Assembly: GCF_002802865.1 (NCBI RefSeq) | Contig: NZ_PGLQ01000003.1 | Coordinates: 1 to 64,000 of the forward strand | From: Bifidobacterium scaligerum | GTDB lineage: Bacteria; Actinomycetota; Actinomycetes; Actinomycetales; Bifidobacteriaceae | DNA length: 64,000 bases | Direction: 5' to 3' | Shown: positions 17,386-25,388 of the stretch, in pieces | Position numbering within the stretch: position 1 is the first letter of the stretch | How the letters are laid out: every line of letters begins with the position of its first letter | Program-made: the position numbers and the translations under genes | Notes under the pieces: generated by a model | Databases searched by the model: none | What the model saw: only the letters and a program-made list of their open reading frames with translations | What the model was told of the DNA's origin: nothing

Positions 17386-17583
17386 ATCAGTGCTGACAGA
17401 GTCAACGGTTATTTGATGCGTGCGGCCTCTAGGCGTGGAAGGCGAAGGAGCTGAGCCGTCTAGCAGACAGTCCAGTGGACTGTCTGTAGGCGAGGGGAGC
17501 GGCTTGACGCGACGGTTGCGCGAAGCGCAACAGGTACTTCAAGCCTTCCACAACGACGAGGACGCTCCATCAAATCAGTGCTG
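17386..17583 (-). repeat. Repeat element between araD and araA with duplicated gene end
   Basis: The stretch is bounded by CAGCACTGATTT on the minus strand at both ends: once as the last codons and stop of araD, once just before the araA leader. Inside are GTGGAAGGC/GCCTTCCAC arms (17435-17443 and 17543-17551), a perfect 11-1-11 palindrome CAGACAGTCCA/TGGACTGTCTG (17464-17486) and GTTGCGC-GAA-GCGCAAC (17515-17531). The araD-proximal 50 bp resembles the element at the araA stop. Confidence 0.7.
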
Positions 17584-18267
17584 TCCGTAGACGTTGGTGT
17601 AACGGTCGTTCAGCTTCGCAATATCCTCATCGCTGATCGGGATGATGTCGCCGAGCTGCTTGGCGGCCCACATGGTGTGAGCGACCTCCTCGGTCATGGC
17701 AGCGGCCTTGACGGCGGCCTCGGCATCCTTACCGATGGTGAAGGGGCCGTGGTTCTGCATGAGGACAGCCGGGGACTTCGGGTACTTCTTCAGGGTCTCG
17801 ACGACGCCCTCGCCGATGGCTTCGGAGCCGATGAGACGGAACGGTCCGACCGGCACCGGGCCGCCGAACTCGTCGCCCATCATGGTCAGGCCGCAGGGGA
17901 TGTTCTGACCGGTGGCAGCCCAGGCGGTGGCGTAGGTGGAGTGGGTGTGAACCACACCGTAAACGTCGGGCATGTGACGGTAGATGTAGGCGTGGGAGGC
18001 AGTGTCGGAGGACGGAGCCTCAGCGCCGTCGACCACATTGCCGTCCAGATCGCACACGACCATGCTGGACGGAGTCAGGTACTCGTAGCGCAGGCCGGAG
18101 GGCTTGATCACCATCAGATCGGCGGTGTGCAGACGCTGGGAGACGTTGCCTGCGGTCCACACGACCAGATTCCACTTGATGAGCTGCTCGTGCAGGGTGG
18201 CGACGACCTCGCGAACCTGCTTGACTTCGGCGCGAACCTCGGGGCCGTAATCAGCCAGAGTTGCCAT
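17575..18267 (-). CDS. araD: L-ribulose-5-phosphate 4-epimerase
   Basis: A 230-residue class II aldolase-family enzyme that converts L-ribulose 5-phosphate to D-xylulose 5-phosphate, feeding the bifid shunt. The metal-binding histidines are seen in VVHTHSTYATAW, and the GNVSQR and KPSG motifs of substrate binding are near the N-terminus. ATG at 18267 is preferred to an upstream ATG because GGAAAGGAAA precedes it and the protein then aligns with the family's usual 230 residues. araB ends 46 bp upstream. The final codons CAG CAC TGA are shared with araA and lie inside a repeat element. Confidence 0.96.
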   Translation of the reverse strand: MATLADYGPEVRAEVKQVREVVATLHEQLIKWNLVVWTAGNVSQRLHTADLMVIKPSGLRYEYLTPSSMVVCDLDGNVVDGAEAPSSDTASHAYIYRHMPDVYGVVHTHSTYATAWAATGQNIPCGLTMMGDEFGGPVPVGPFRLIGSEAIGEGVVETLKKYPKSPAVLMQNHGPFTIGKDAEAAVKAAAMTEEVAHTMWAAKQLGDIIPISDEDIAKLNDRYTNVYGQH

Positions 18268-18312
18268 TGTTGGTTTCCTTTCCAATGAGTTGGATAGACG
18301 TTTGCTGAAAAA

Positions 18313-19959
18313 TTACTTGTCTTCGAGATCGATGGACTCGATGGCGGTGTGCTCGATGGGCAGACCCTTGGTGAAGCGGGCGAAGAAGTCCTCGAAACCG
18401 ATCACGTCGGCAGCGACCGGGCTTTCAGTGGTGGACTCGGCGTCCTTGAACACGCAACCGTCCAGATAGTCGGCCAGGTTGGTGTGGTCCTCGTTGGTGT
18501 TCCACAGGTAGTTGGCGAGCACTGCCATGCCCCATGCACCGCCTTCGGCGGCGGTGGACATGACCTTGATCGGGGTGTTGAAGGCGGCGGCAAGAATGCT
18601 CTGCGCCACCTTCGGGGTGGTGAAGATGCCGCCGTGGCCCACGAGGGAATCCACCTGAACGTGCTCCTGCTTGGTCATGACGTCCATGCCGATCTTGACC
18701 GGGGAGAACGCGGAGAACAGCTGGGCACGCATGAAGTTGCCGAGGGTCATATTGGCCTCGGGGCTGCGCGCGAACAGCGGACGGCCTTCGGGCAGACCGG
18801 CCAGGAACTCGCCGGAACGGAACGGATAGTTCAGGAGGCCACCGCAGTTGTCGTCCACATCATCGGCAATGGCCGCGCGGAACAGGGTGCCGTACAGCGT
18901 ACCGGCATCCACCGGGGTGCCGAGCGCTTTGGCGAACTGACCGAACAGACCGACCCAAGCGTTGAGGTCGGAGGTGAAGTTGTTGGCGTGGCTCATGCCG
19001 GCCAGATCACCGGCTGGGGTGGTGACGAGATCCACTTCGGGGTGCAGGGCCTTGAGCTTGTGCTCCAGAACCACCATGGCGAAGATGGAGGTGCCGGCGG
19101 ATACGTTGCCGGTGCGCACACGCACGGAGTTGGTGGCTACCATGCCGGTGCCGGCGTCGCCCTCAGGCGGGGCGAGCACGATGCCGGGCTGCAGGGTGCC
19201 GGACGGATCGAGCAGCTTGGCGCCTTCCTCGGTGAGCTCACCGGCCGGGGTTCCGGCCACGAGCGGGGTGGGCAGCAGGTTCTCCAACTTCCACGGCTGA
19301 GCCGCCACCTCAGGCAGAGCGTCGAACTTTTCGATGAAGTCGGTTTCGTAAGTGTGGGTGGTCGGGTCGATCGGGAACATGCCGGAGGCATCGCCGACGC
19401 CAAGCACTCGCCTGCCGGTCAGCTTCCAATGCACGTAGCCGGCCAGCGTGGTGAAGTATGCGACCTTGGAGACGTGGCTCTCCTTGTTGAGCACGGCCTG
19501 ATACAGGTGGGCGATGGACCAACGCTCCGGGATGTTGTACTGGAACAGCTCGGAAAGCTTCTGATGGGCTTCGGAAGTGTTGGTGTTCTGCCAAGTGCGG
19601 AACGGGACGAGCAGCTCGCCGTTCTCGTCGAAGGCGAGGTAGCCATGCATCATGGCGGAGAAGCCAATGTGTCCGATATGGGTGAGCTTCTCACCATATG
19701 CGGTTTCCACATCGTTGGCCATGGATGCGTAGGCGTGCTGCAGACCACCCCAAATCTCCTCGGTGGAGTAGCTCCACAGACCATCTTCCAGATGGGAGGC
19801 CCAGCTGTAGTCGCCGGAGGCGATGGTGTGGAAGGTGTCGTCGATGAGGACGGCCTTGATGCGGGTGGAGCCGAATTCGATGCCCAGCGTGGTCTTGCCC
19901 GCGCGAATCTTCTCGGCAATAGTGGCGACCTGTTCGGCCGCGTTGTCGGTTGCTGCCAT
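18313..19959 (-). CDS. araB: Ribulokinase, FGGY family
   Basis: A 548-residue FGGY-family sugar kinase, first gene of the arabinose operon. The N-terminal phosphate-binding strand reads LGIEFGSTRIKAVLIDD (24-40), and the second-domain ATP site includes GGAWGMAVLA. It is more similar in layout to the distinct AraB-like kinases of Gram-positive bacteria than to E. coli AraB. The role as ribulokinase is inferred from its place before araD and araA; xylulokinase activity cannot be excluded from sequence. AAAGGAAAG precedes the ATG at 19959. A near-consensus promoter with a LacI operator just downstream of the -10 box controls it. Confidence 0.9.
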   Translation of the reverse strand: MAATDNAAEQVATIAEKIRAGKTTLGIEFGSTRIKAVLIDDTFHTIASGDYSWASHLEDGLWSYSTEEIWGGLQHAYASMANDVETAYGEKLTHIGHIGFSAMMHGYLAFDENGELLVPFRTWQNTNTSEAHQKLSELFQYNIPERWSIAHLYQAVLNKESHVSKVAYFTTLAGYVHWKLTGRRVLGVGDASGMFPIDPTTHTYETDFIEKFDALPEVAAQPWKLENLLPTPLVAGTPAGELTEEGAKLLDPSGTLQPGIVLAPPEGDAGTGMVATNSVRVRTGNVSAGTSIFAMVVLEHKLKALHPEVDLVTTPAGDLAGMSHANNFTSDLNAWVGLFGQFAKALGTPVDAGTLYGTLFRAAIADDVDDNCGGLLNYPFRSGEFLAGLPEGRPLFARSPEANMTLGNFMRAQLFSAFSPVKIGMDVMTKQEHVQVDSLVGHGGIFTTPKVAQSILAAAFNTPIKVMSTAAEGGAWGMAVLANYLWNTNEDHTNLADYLDGCVFKDAESTTESPVAADVIGFEDFFARFTKGLPIEHTAIESIDLEDK

Positions 19960-20006
19960 ATCTTTCCTTTGCCTAGGAGCGCTTCCGGTCCCTTCCTTGG
20001 GAGGTT

Positions 20007-20063
20007 TTGTTAGCGCTCACAATTTCCAAAAAACATTGTACCGATAACCCGCATTCGACACAA
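20007..20063 (-). promoter_or_regulatory. araB promoter and LacI-type operator
   Basis: On the minus strand, -35 TTGTGT (20058-20063) and -10 TACAAT (20035-20040) are 17 bp apart. The operator TTGTGAGCGCTAACAA (20007-20022) begins about 12 bp after the -10 box, covering the transcribed start, so binding would block initiation. Its core matches sites at 10054 and 21428. Confidence 0.82.
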
Positions 20064-20086
20064 CTTATACCGTGTCCCGAAAGATA

Positions 20087-20125
20087 ACGGTTTGATAAAC
20101 AGGCTTTCGCACCTGTCATAACCGT
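20087..20125 (-). terminator. Probable terminator of the LacI gene
   Basis: Imperfect hairpin on the minus strand: ACGGTTAT, then ACAGG, an 8-base loop, CCTGT, then AACCGT. It lies about 95 bp beyond the LacI stop and just before the araB promoter. No T tract follows, so this is moderate. Confidence 0.45.
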
Positions 20126-20217
20126 TGCAATTATTGGGATTCAGCACCAGCCACGGCCGTTACGGACGCCGCGGTCTCCATACACGTCGCCCCTGGACGG
20201 CGCACGACAGCCAACGA

Positions 20218-21333
20218 TCACCGGCGAGGTGCCGGCCCAAGCGAACGACGATTCATCACTTTGGCGGGGATCAGGCCCACGCCGTGCTGACTGCTGGCGA
20301 ACAGAGCCTCGCCGCCCTCCCCCAGCAGACGCAGCGTCTCGCGCATCGCGGCGACACCGAGCCCTTCGAAGTCCGGACGCACCGTAGTCAGCGGCGGGTA
20401 CATGTTGTCCATGCCGGTCATGTCGTCGAAGCCCACCACGCTGATGTCTTGCGGCACACGCACGCCGTGTTCATGCAGTGCGCGCGCGATGCCCATCGCC
20501 TGCGCATCGTTCGCCGCCACCACCACCGTGGGCAACAGCCTGCCGACTCGTCCGTATTCGTCGATGAGATGATTCATATGCGCGTAGGATTCGTCCGCAT
20601 CCCATGTATGGCAGCGCACGATCTGCGAGTCGATGGATTTGAGCGCGGCGAGCTTACGCCATGCGTCCAGTCGCGTATGCGCGTCTCGCCAATCGTTCGG
20701 ACCGGCGAAATACAGCGCCGACTTATGACCGTATTCGGCAAGCAGCTCCACGACTTTCGTCATGGCACCCCACTGGTCGAGCCCCACCAATGCGGTACGC
20801 CGACGGTCGTCCGGCGACAACAGGCTCAATCCCTCACGCACGGTCATCTGCCCATGGGTGGAGGTCACGATCACGCGCGGCTGGCCCACTTTGGCCCGGC
20901 ATGCGGCGGCGAACATCACATCCGTAGGCGTCAGGAAGATGAACGCATCCACATTCTGCTCGTTGAAGGTGTCGCAGAGATTGTCGAAATCAGCTTGGGT
21001 GCACAGCGCCTCATGCACCATCATCACACTCATGAACAGGCCATGTTCGCGGGCCATCGATTCGATGGAAGAGATGGCCGAGATGGGTCCGAAGAACTTG
21101 AGGCCGCCGGCGATCAGGCCGATGGTACGCGAACGGCGCGAGGCCAGGGCGCGGGCCGAATTCGAGGGGCGATAGCCCAGCTCGTCGATGGCGGCCTGCA
21201 CGCGGGCGCGCGTAGCGTCAGAAACATCCGGGGAGTTGTTGATCACACGGGATACCGTCTGATGGCTGACTCCGGCGAGTTTCGCCACCTCGAACATGGA
21301 AGGACGCTTGTTAGGCTTGCGGCTGGTTACCAT
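20218..21333 (-). CDS. LacI-family transcriptional repressor, likely arabinose regulator (AraQ-like)
   Basis: A 371-residue LacI/GalR-family regulator. The helix-turn-helix is MFEVAKLAGVSHQTVSRVINN (13-33), followed by the hinge helix around NSARALASRRSR and a periplasmic-binding-protein-like sugar domain. It lies directly upstream of araB on the same strand, and its own promoter region and that of araB share the operator core GTTAGCGCTCAC, so it very probably represses both itself and araBDA. Bifidobacteria are known to use a LacI-family regulator named AraQ for arabinose genes; this is the natural candidate, though the name is inferred. ATG at 21333 is chosen to match the family's N-terminus. 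CCGGC-GAGGT-GCCGG overlaps the stop region. Confidence 0.88.
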   Translation of the reverse strand: MVTSRKPNKRPSMFEVAKLAGVSHQTVSRVINNSPDVSDATRARVQAAIDELGYRPSNSARALASRRSRTIGLIAGGLKFFGPISAISSIESMAREHGLFMSVMMVHEALCTQADFDNLCDTFNEQNVDAFIFLTPTDVMFAAACRAKVGQPRVIVTSTHGQMTVREGLSLLSPDDRRRTALVGLDQWGAMTKVVELLAEYGHKSALYFAGPNDWRDAHTRLDAWRKLAALKSIDSQIVRCHTWDADESYAHMNHLIDEYGRVGRLLPTVVVAANDAQAMGIARALHEHGVRVPQDISVVGFDDMTGMDNMYPPLTTVRPDFEGLGVAAMRETLRLLGEGGEALFASSQHGVGLIPAKVMNRRSLGPAPRR

Positions 21334-21427
21334 AACGACTCGAACTTTCCCGCTGGCAGTCGGCATTCGTTGCCGGCCGCGATGAACCTGATGACTCTTT
21401 TGACTTTAGCGCGATTACCTTATTTTT

Positions 21428-21443
21428 GCGTTAGCGCTCACAC
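21428..21443. promoter_or_regulatory. Operator before the LacI-type regulator gene
   Basis: GCGTTAGCGCTCACAC, sharing the central TTAGCGCT and flanking CAC/CGT with the araB operator. It lies 95 bp upstream of the regulator start, so autoregulation is likely. Confidence 0.7.
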
Positions 21444-21547
21444 AGCCGTGTCGCGCCAAATGCGATCGACAATTTCCCACATGCCTACAGTACGCATCCA
21501 CGCCGATGAACGATAGGCACACGCGACCCGCCTGCCCGCGTCCAGTC

Positions 21548-22276
21548 TTACACCAAGTGCCAGCTGACCCGATGCAGCAACGTAGGCCCACATTGCGCAA
21601 TGGCCTCCCGATGCGCCGCAGAACCATACCCCTTGTTCTGCGCCCACCCATAGGCCGCATACCGTTCATCTCTACCGAGCTCAATCATCAGCCGGTCACG
21701 GGTCACCTTGGCGATCACCGCCGCCGTGGCCACCGAGGCGCAGTATCGATCACCTTTGACTTTGGTGACCACATCCGCCGGCACAGGCACATCCGGCGCG
21801 TCAAACGTGTTCAACGCTTTGGTGATGTAATCGCTGGGACCATCCAGAATCGCGCCAACACGGACCGAACCCGGCTCCAGGCCCGACCGCGCAGAATCGC
21901 CATCAACGCCAAGTCCCAAAGCGCGCTCGGCTTGCTCCAAAGCCCGCAAAGCCGCCACACCAAGCGCATAGGTGATGCCCCATTCATCGATTTCGGCATT
22001 GCTGGCCTGCCCTACCGCCCATGCGGCGCACCAGTCGCACAGTTCATCGAAGATGGCCTCACGGGCGTGTTCGGTCAACAGTTTGGAATCGGCCACACCA
22101 TCCGGCACAGCGAGAGGAGCGGGCGCGTCGGGATCGAGATCGCGCGCACGGATCATTGCGCACCCGACCATCACCGGACCGGCAAGCGCTCCACGCCCCA
22201 CCTCATCAAAACCGGCGATCAGATCATAACCTTGGCCAGCAAGCTCATGTTCCAGCTCAAGCGTCGGGGTAATCAT
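21548..22276 (-). CDS. rnhB: Ribonuclease HII
   Basis: A 242-residue cytoplasmic endonuclease that nicks RNA in RNA:DNA hybrids, including single ribonucleotides left in DNA. The catalytic stretch IAGFDEVGRGALAGP carries the first Asp-Glu pair; DSKLLTEHAR and GDRYCASVATAAVIAKV hold the remaining conserved residues. ATG at 22276 is preferred to an upstream frame start because AAGGAGG precedes it. It follows lepB on the same strand by 164 bp, and rplS lies further upstream; the order rplS-lepB-rnhB is common in actinobacteria. Confidence 0.95.
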   Translation of the reverse strand: MITPTLELEHELAGQGYDLIAGFDEVGRGALAGPVMVGCAMIRARDLDPDAPAPLAVPDGVADSKLLTEHAREAIFDELCDWCAAWAVGQASNAEIDEWGITYALGVAALRALEQAERALGLGVDGDSARSGLEPGSVRVGAILDGPSDYITKALNTFDAPDVPVPADVVTKVKGDRYCASVATAAVIAKVTRDRLMIELGRDERYAAYGWAQNKGYGSAAHREAIAQCGPTLLHRVSWHLV

Positions 22277-22440
22277 GTGGCCTCCTTCAGTCGTGACATG
22301 CGCTCGGTCAACCCCGCACATCGCCTATAGCTCAAATCATTGTTGCGGCAGACACCATCCGGGCGACGTCAGCTCATTACACGGTGATACAGGTGCGATT
22401 CCCGGGGATGTCAGCCCTCGCAAACAACGCATACAACCAG

Positions 22441-23319
22441 TCAGGAACCGGACGACGAGGAATCCGGGACCTTGTCGAACACCTCATGATGGGAGTCCAA
22501 CACGGAGATTCTGCTTAACGGCCAGTAGGTCAGCAATCCCACGGCCACCACATCCGATATCGGCACCAAGCCGCTATCGCCATCGTCCGTGTGGTATCGG
22601 GAGTCGGAGGAATTGGCGCGGTTGTCCCCCAGCACGAACAGGTGGTTTTCGCTCACCGTCACCGAGAAGGGGAAGGCGCTTGGGTCGACGCCCGGGCGAA
22701 TATAACTGGATTCGTTGATGGCCACACCGTTGATGGTGATCGGCTCGCCGGCACCTGCGCAGGCCACCACGTCACCCGGCAGCCCGATAGCGCGTTTGAT
22801 CAGGAACCCGCCGCCGATGGCGTTGCTTTGTTCGGCACTCAGCCAGTTGTTCGGATCCTTGAACACCACGATGTCCCCGCGTTTGATGCCGGAGATCTTG
22901 GGCGCGTATTTGGCGGCGATCACACGGTCCCCCGGCACTATGGTATCCATCATCGAACGCGAGGGAATCTCGTAGAAGCCGAAGAAGAAGATGCGCAGCA
23001 ACAGCACGATAACCATCGGGATGCCGCACCAGACGAAGAAATCGCGCATGGTGAATCGATCGTCGGCACGGGCGTGACGAGCGACGTGCCGTCCGCGAGC
23101 AGCACGTGATGTACGGGAAACCGGCACGGCCGGCGGTACCGGGGAAGGCGCGACACCATGGTCGGCAACCTGGAAGGTACGTCGGTCACGGGCTTCATCG
23201 GCAGGGGTCTCGGCGTAGCTTCCAGAAGAGTACGGCGTCTGGTCTGCAGCAGCATCGGCCAGCTGCACGCCGTCGACATTCCAGTTCCAGAATCCGCCGT
23301 CATGCCGATCATCCTGCAT
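22441..23319 (-). CDS. lepB: Signal peptidase I
   Basis: A 292-residue type I signal peptidase, which removes signal peptides from exported proteins outside the membrane. One membrane helix (about 93-116, VWCGIPMVIVLLLRIFFFG) is followed by the catalytic PSRSM with Ser122, the FLIKRAIGLPGD box with Lys175, and the GDNRANSSDSR box. The N-terminal 90 residues are a polar, low-complexity cytoplasmic extension with Arg-rich stretches, longer than in E. coli but usual for actinobacteria. GGAGGAG precedes the ATG at 23319, which excludes a longer frame. It probably shares a transcript with rplS, 185 bp upstream, though a hairpin lies between. Confidence 0.95.
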   Translation of the reverse strand: MQDDRHDGGFWNWNVDGVQLADAAADQTPYSSGSYAETPADEARDRRTFQVADHGVAPSPVPPAVPVSRTSRAARGRHVARHARADDRFTMRDFFVWCGIPMVIVLLLRIFFFGFYEIPSRSMMDTIVPGDRVIAAKYAPKISGIKRGDIVVFKDPNNWLSAEQSNAIGGGFLIKRAIGLPGDVVACAGAGEPITINGVAINESSYIRPGVDPSAFPFSVTVSENHLFVLGDNRANSSDSRYHTDDGDSGLVPISDVVAVGLLTYWPLSRISVLDSHHEVFDKVPDSSSSGS

Positions 23320-23434
23320 AGCATCTCCTCCACCTACGCTCGTCCGCCGCCGGGCGAAGCTCTTCAGGGAACAGCCCCAACGATCCACGACTATCGCCCC
23401 AGCATACGGGGACAATACGAAATACGAATACGAG

Positions 23435-23470
23435 AAACGGCCTGAAACCACTTACGATTTCAGACCGTTT
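23435..23470 (-). terminator. Hairpin between rplS and lepB
   Basis: AAACGGTCTGAAA on the minus strand pairs with TTTCAGGCCGTTT across a 10-base loop, one mismatch. It lies 35 bp beyond the rplS stop and ends in TTT, so it is a plausible terminator or attenuator for rplS, before the lepB start. Confidence 0.6.
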
Positions 23471-23504
23471 GCTCAGTTCAACTCGCGTATACTCGCGGAC
23501 AAAC

Positions 23505-23870
23505 TCACTTGGCGGAGTTGTCGCGGCGCTCGACGATACGAGCAGCCTTACCGCGCAGAGCGCGCAGGTAGTACAGCTTGGCGCGGCGCACACGGCCCTT
23601 ACGCACGAGCTTGATGGACTCGATGGACGGGGAGTGAACCGGGAAACGACGCTCCACACCGGTGCCGAAGCTGATCTTGCGGACCACGAAGGTCTCGCGA
23701 ACGCCAGCACCCTGACGAGCGATCACCACGCCGGTGAAGGTCTGGATACGGGAGTTGTTGCCTTCCTTGATCTTCACGTTCACGTCGACGGTGTCGCCGG
23801 GACGGAAGGCCGGGATCTCCTCGGCCGGCTTCATGTGCTTGGCGTCAAAAGCCTCAATAGCGTTAACCAT
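23505..23870 (-). CDS. rplS: 50S ribosomal protein L19
   Basis: A 121-residue ribosomal protein located at the 30S-50S interface. The family is recognisable throughout: [22 protein letters not shown], then [32 protein letters not shown] and the basic [16 protein letters not shown] at 23870 gives the normal family length and is preceded by GAAGGA; a much longer upstream frame has no family similarity. Translation is presumably strong. lepB and rnhB follow. Confidence 0.97.
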   Translation of the reverse strand: MVNAIEAFDAKHMKPAEEIPAFRPGDTVDVNVKIKEGNNSRIQTFTGVVIARQGAGVRETFVVRKISFGTGVERRFPVHSPSIESIKLVRKGRVRRAKLYYLRALRGKAARIVERRDNSAK

Positions 23871-24076
23871 TGTTGTTCCTTCAGTGCTGCCGCATATCAG
23901 CCCCAGGTTTGGGATCGCACGCCTCAATGATTGCATTGCCGGGCGCGATCGCTCACGTAAATCCCTTGGGTTTGCCCTTGGGAGACTTGCCGATCCGTCG
24001 AAAGTCAAGTTCGACTGGACCCACGGAGAAGCCGACTTATGCGGCGGCCTGCTTCTCGACACAGCAAAGCAGAAGT

Positions 24077-25090
24077 TTACGGCAGCTTGCGGACACTTTG
24101 ACGCACGATCAGATTCGTGGTCAGCTCAATATGCGTAGGCATGGAACCGCCTTTGCCCTCCAAGAGTTGCATCAACGTCGTGGCGCCGAATTGCGCCATT
24201 TCTCGCACGGCATGATGCACGGTGGTCAACGGCGGCAGCAGCATGCGGCTGGTAGGCAGATCATCGAATCCGACGACGGAAAGGTCGTCGGGAATCTTCA
24301 GGCCGCGTTCCCATGCCACCGCATATACACCGGCCGCCTGCATGTCGCTGGCGGCGAAGATGGCCGTGGGAGGATTCGGCAAAGCGAGCAGCCCCCGCGC
24401 ATGTTCGCTGCCGTCCTCATACCGGAACTCGCCTGAGGTCACCAGCATCGGGTCGACGGCAATGCCGGCCTGACGCATCGCGCCGCGAAATCCGTCCAAC
24501 CGGGATGCAGCGGTCTGCAGATATGTCGGACCGCCGATAAAGGCGATGCGCGTATGTCCCTGCGCAATCAGATATTCCGTGGCCTCGCGCACGCCGATGT
24601 AATCATTGGACCCCACCGTAGGCACATTCTTCGGCACCTCACCGGTGGGATCGACCAGCACGGTCGGGATGCCGGAACGAGCCAAACGCTCTTCGGCCTC
24701 CTTGGGAAACTCGAACAACGGAATAATCACGCCGGCCGACTTGCGGGCCAGCACCTCCTCCAGCCAATCGCTGATGTTCCAATCCTCACTGGTTCTGGCG
24801 GAGATAATCGGCACATATGGCTTGTTCAACCCGGCCAGCACGCCGGAGAGAATCTCCTCGGACCATGGAGTATCGAGATCATCGAGCAGCAGTTCGACCA
24901 TGGTGGTGGTGGTCTGCTCGGTACGACGGCGACGACGATATCCATTCTTTTCCAACAGCGCTTCGATGCGCTTGCGCGTGGCATCAGACACACCCGGACG
25001 ATTATTGAGCACCTTGGACGCCGTGGACAGGGACACTCCGGCCTCTCGGGCGATTTGGGCGAGTTTGGCATTGCCGGGTTGGGAAGTCAT
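24077..25090 (-). CDS. LacI-family regulator next to the arabinofuranosidase cluster
   Basis: A 337-residue LacI/GalR-family repressor. The helix-turn-helix covers about 9-29 ([21 protein letters not shown]) and the C-terminal sugar-binding domain is full length. The hinge is unusual: instead of the NxxAR-xL motif it reads [13 protein letters not shown]. The start at 25090 is chosen for GTAAGGG just upstream, although the spacing is tight; an ATG four codons earlier is possible. It is divergent from the MFS transporter at 25389, with several GAAA-N-TTTC palindromes between them, so it very probably controls that transporter and perhaps the GH51 gene behind it. Confidence 0.85.
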   Translation of the reverse strand: MTSQPGNAKLAQIAREAGVSLSTASKVLNNRPGVSDATRKRIEALLEKNGYRRRRRTEQTTTTMVELLLDDLDTPWSEEILSGVLAGLNKPYVPIISARTSEDWNISDWLEEVLARKSAGVIIPLFEFPKEAEERLARSGIPTVLVDPTGEVPKNVPTVGSNDYIGVREATEYLIAQGHTRIAFIGGPTYLQTAASRLDGFRGAMRQAGIAVDPMLVTSGEFRYEDGSEHARGLLALPNPPTAIFAASDMQAAGVYAVAWERGLKIPDDLSVVGFDDLPTSRMLLPPLTTVHHAVREMAQFGATTLMQLLEGKGGSMPTHIELTTNLIVRQSVRKLP

Positions 25091-25388
25091 GGCCCTTACC
25101 ATAGCGCAATTGGGGCACAGCACAGCCTCTCGCAGCCCTCACGTTGACAATCCATCACGCAACCCACATCAAAGAAAAAGTTTTTAAGAAACTTTCTTTA
25201 TCTTCTTCGAAAGTTCTCAATCCTTCTATAACCCTTATATTCCAACAAACACGCCGTATTTTTGATACTGATCAATTCGGTATTACAGTCACGAAATAAC
25301 AACGAAGTTTCTCTTGATTAGAGAAAGTTTCCAATCTTTGTAGTGCAGCGTTGTTACCACAGGGAACACAAGAAGAAAGGACTTCCCG
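25091..25388. promoter_or_regulatory. Divergent control region with repeated GAAA/TTTC palindromes
   Basis: AT-rich compared with its surroundings. A perfect 13-bp palindrome AAGAAA-C-TTTCTT lies at 25186-25198, GAAAGTTCTC near 25218, an inverted repeat TTTCTCT-TGATT-AGAGAAA at 25308-25326, and GAAAGTTTCC at 25322-25331. All share the half-site GAAA. They are likely operators for the divergent LacI regulator. Confidence 0.6.

Noticed and set aside
15812-20013. Long plus-strand open frames opposite araA, araD and araB
   Set aside because: High-GC third positions on the coding strand create long open frames on the other. Their translations are Gly/Val/His-rich with no family motifs, while the minus-strand products are textbook enzymes.
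23505-24062. Extended N-terminus for ribosomal protein L19
   Set aside because: Residues before the ATG at 23870 have no similarity to L19, and the family length is 115-121 residues.
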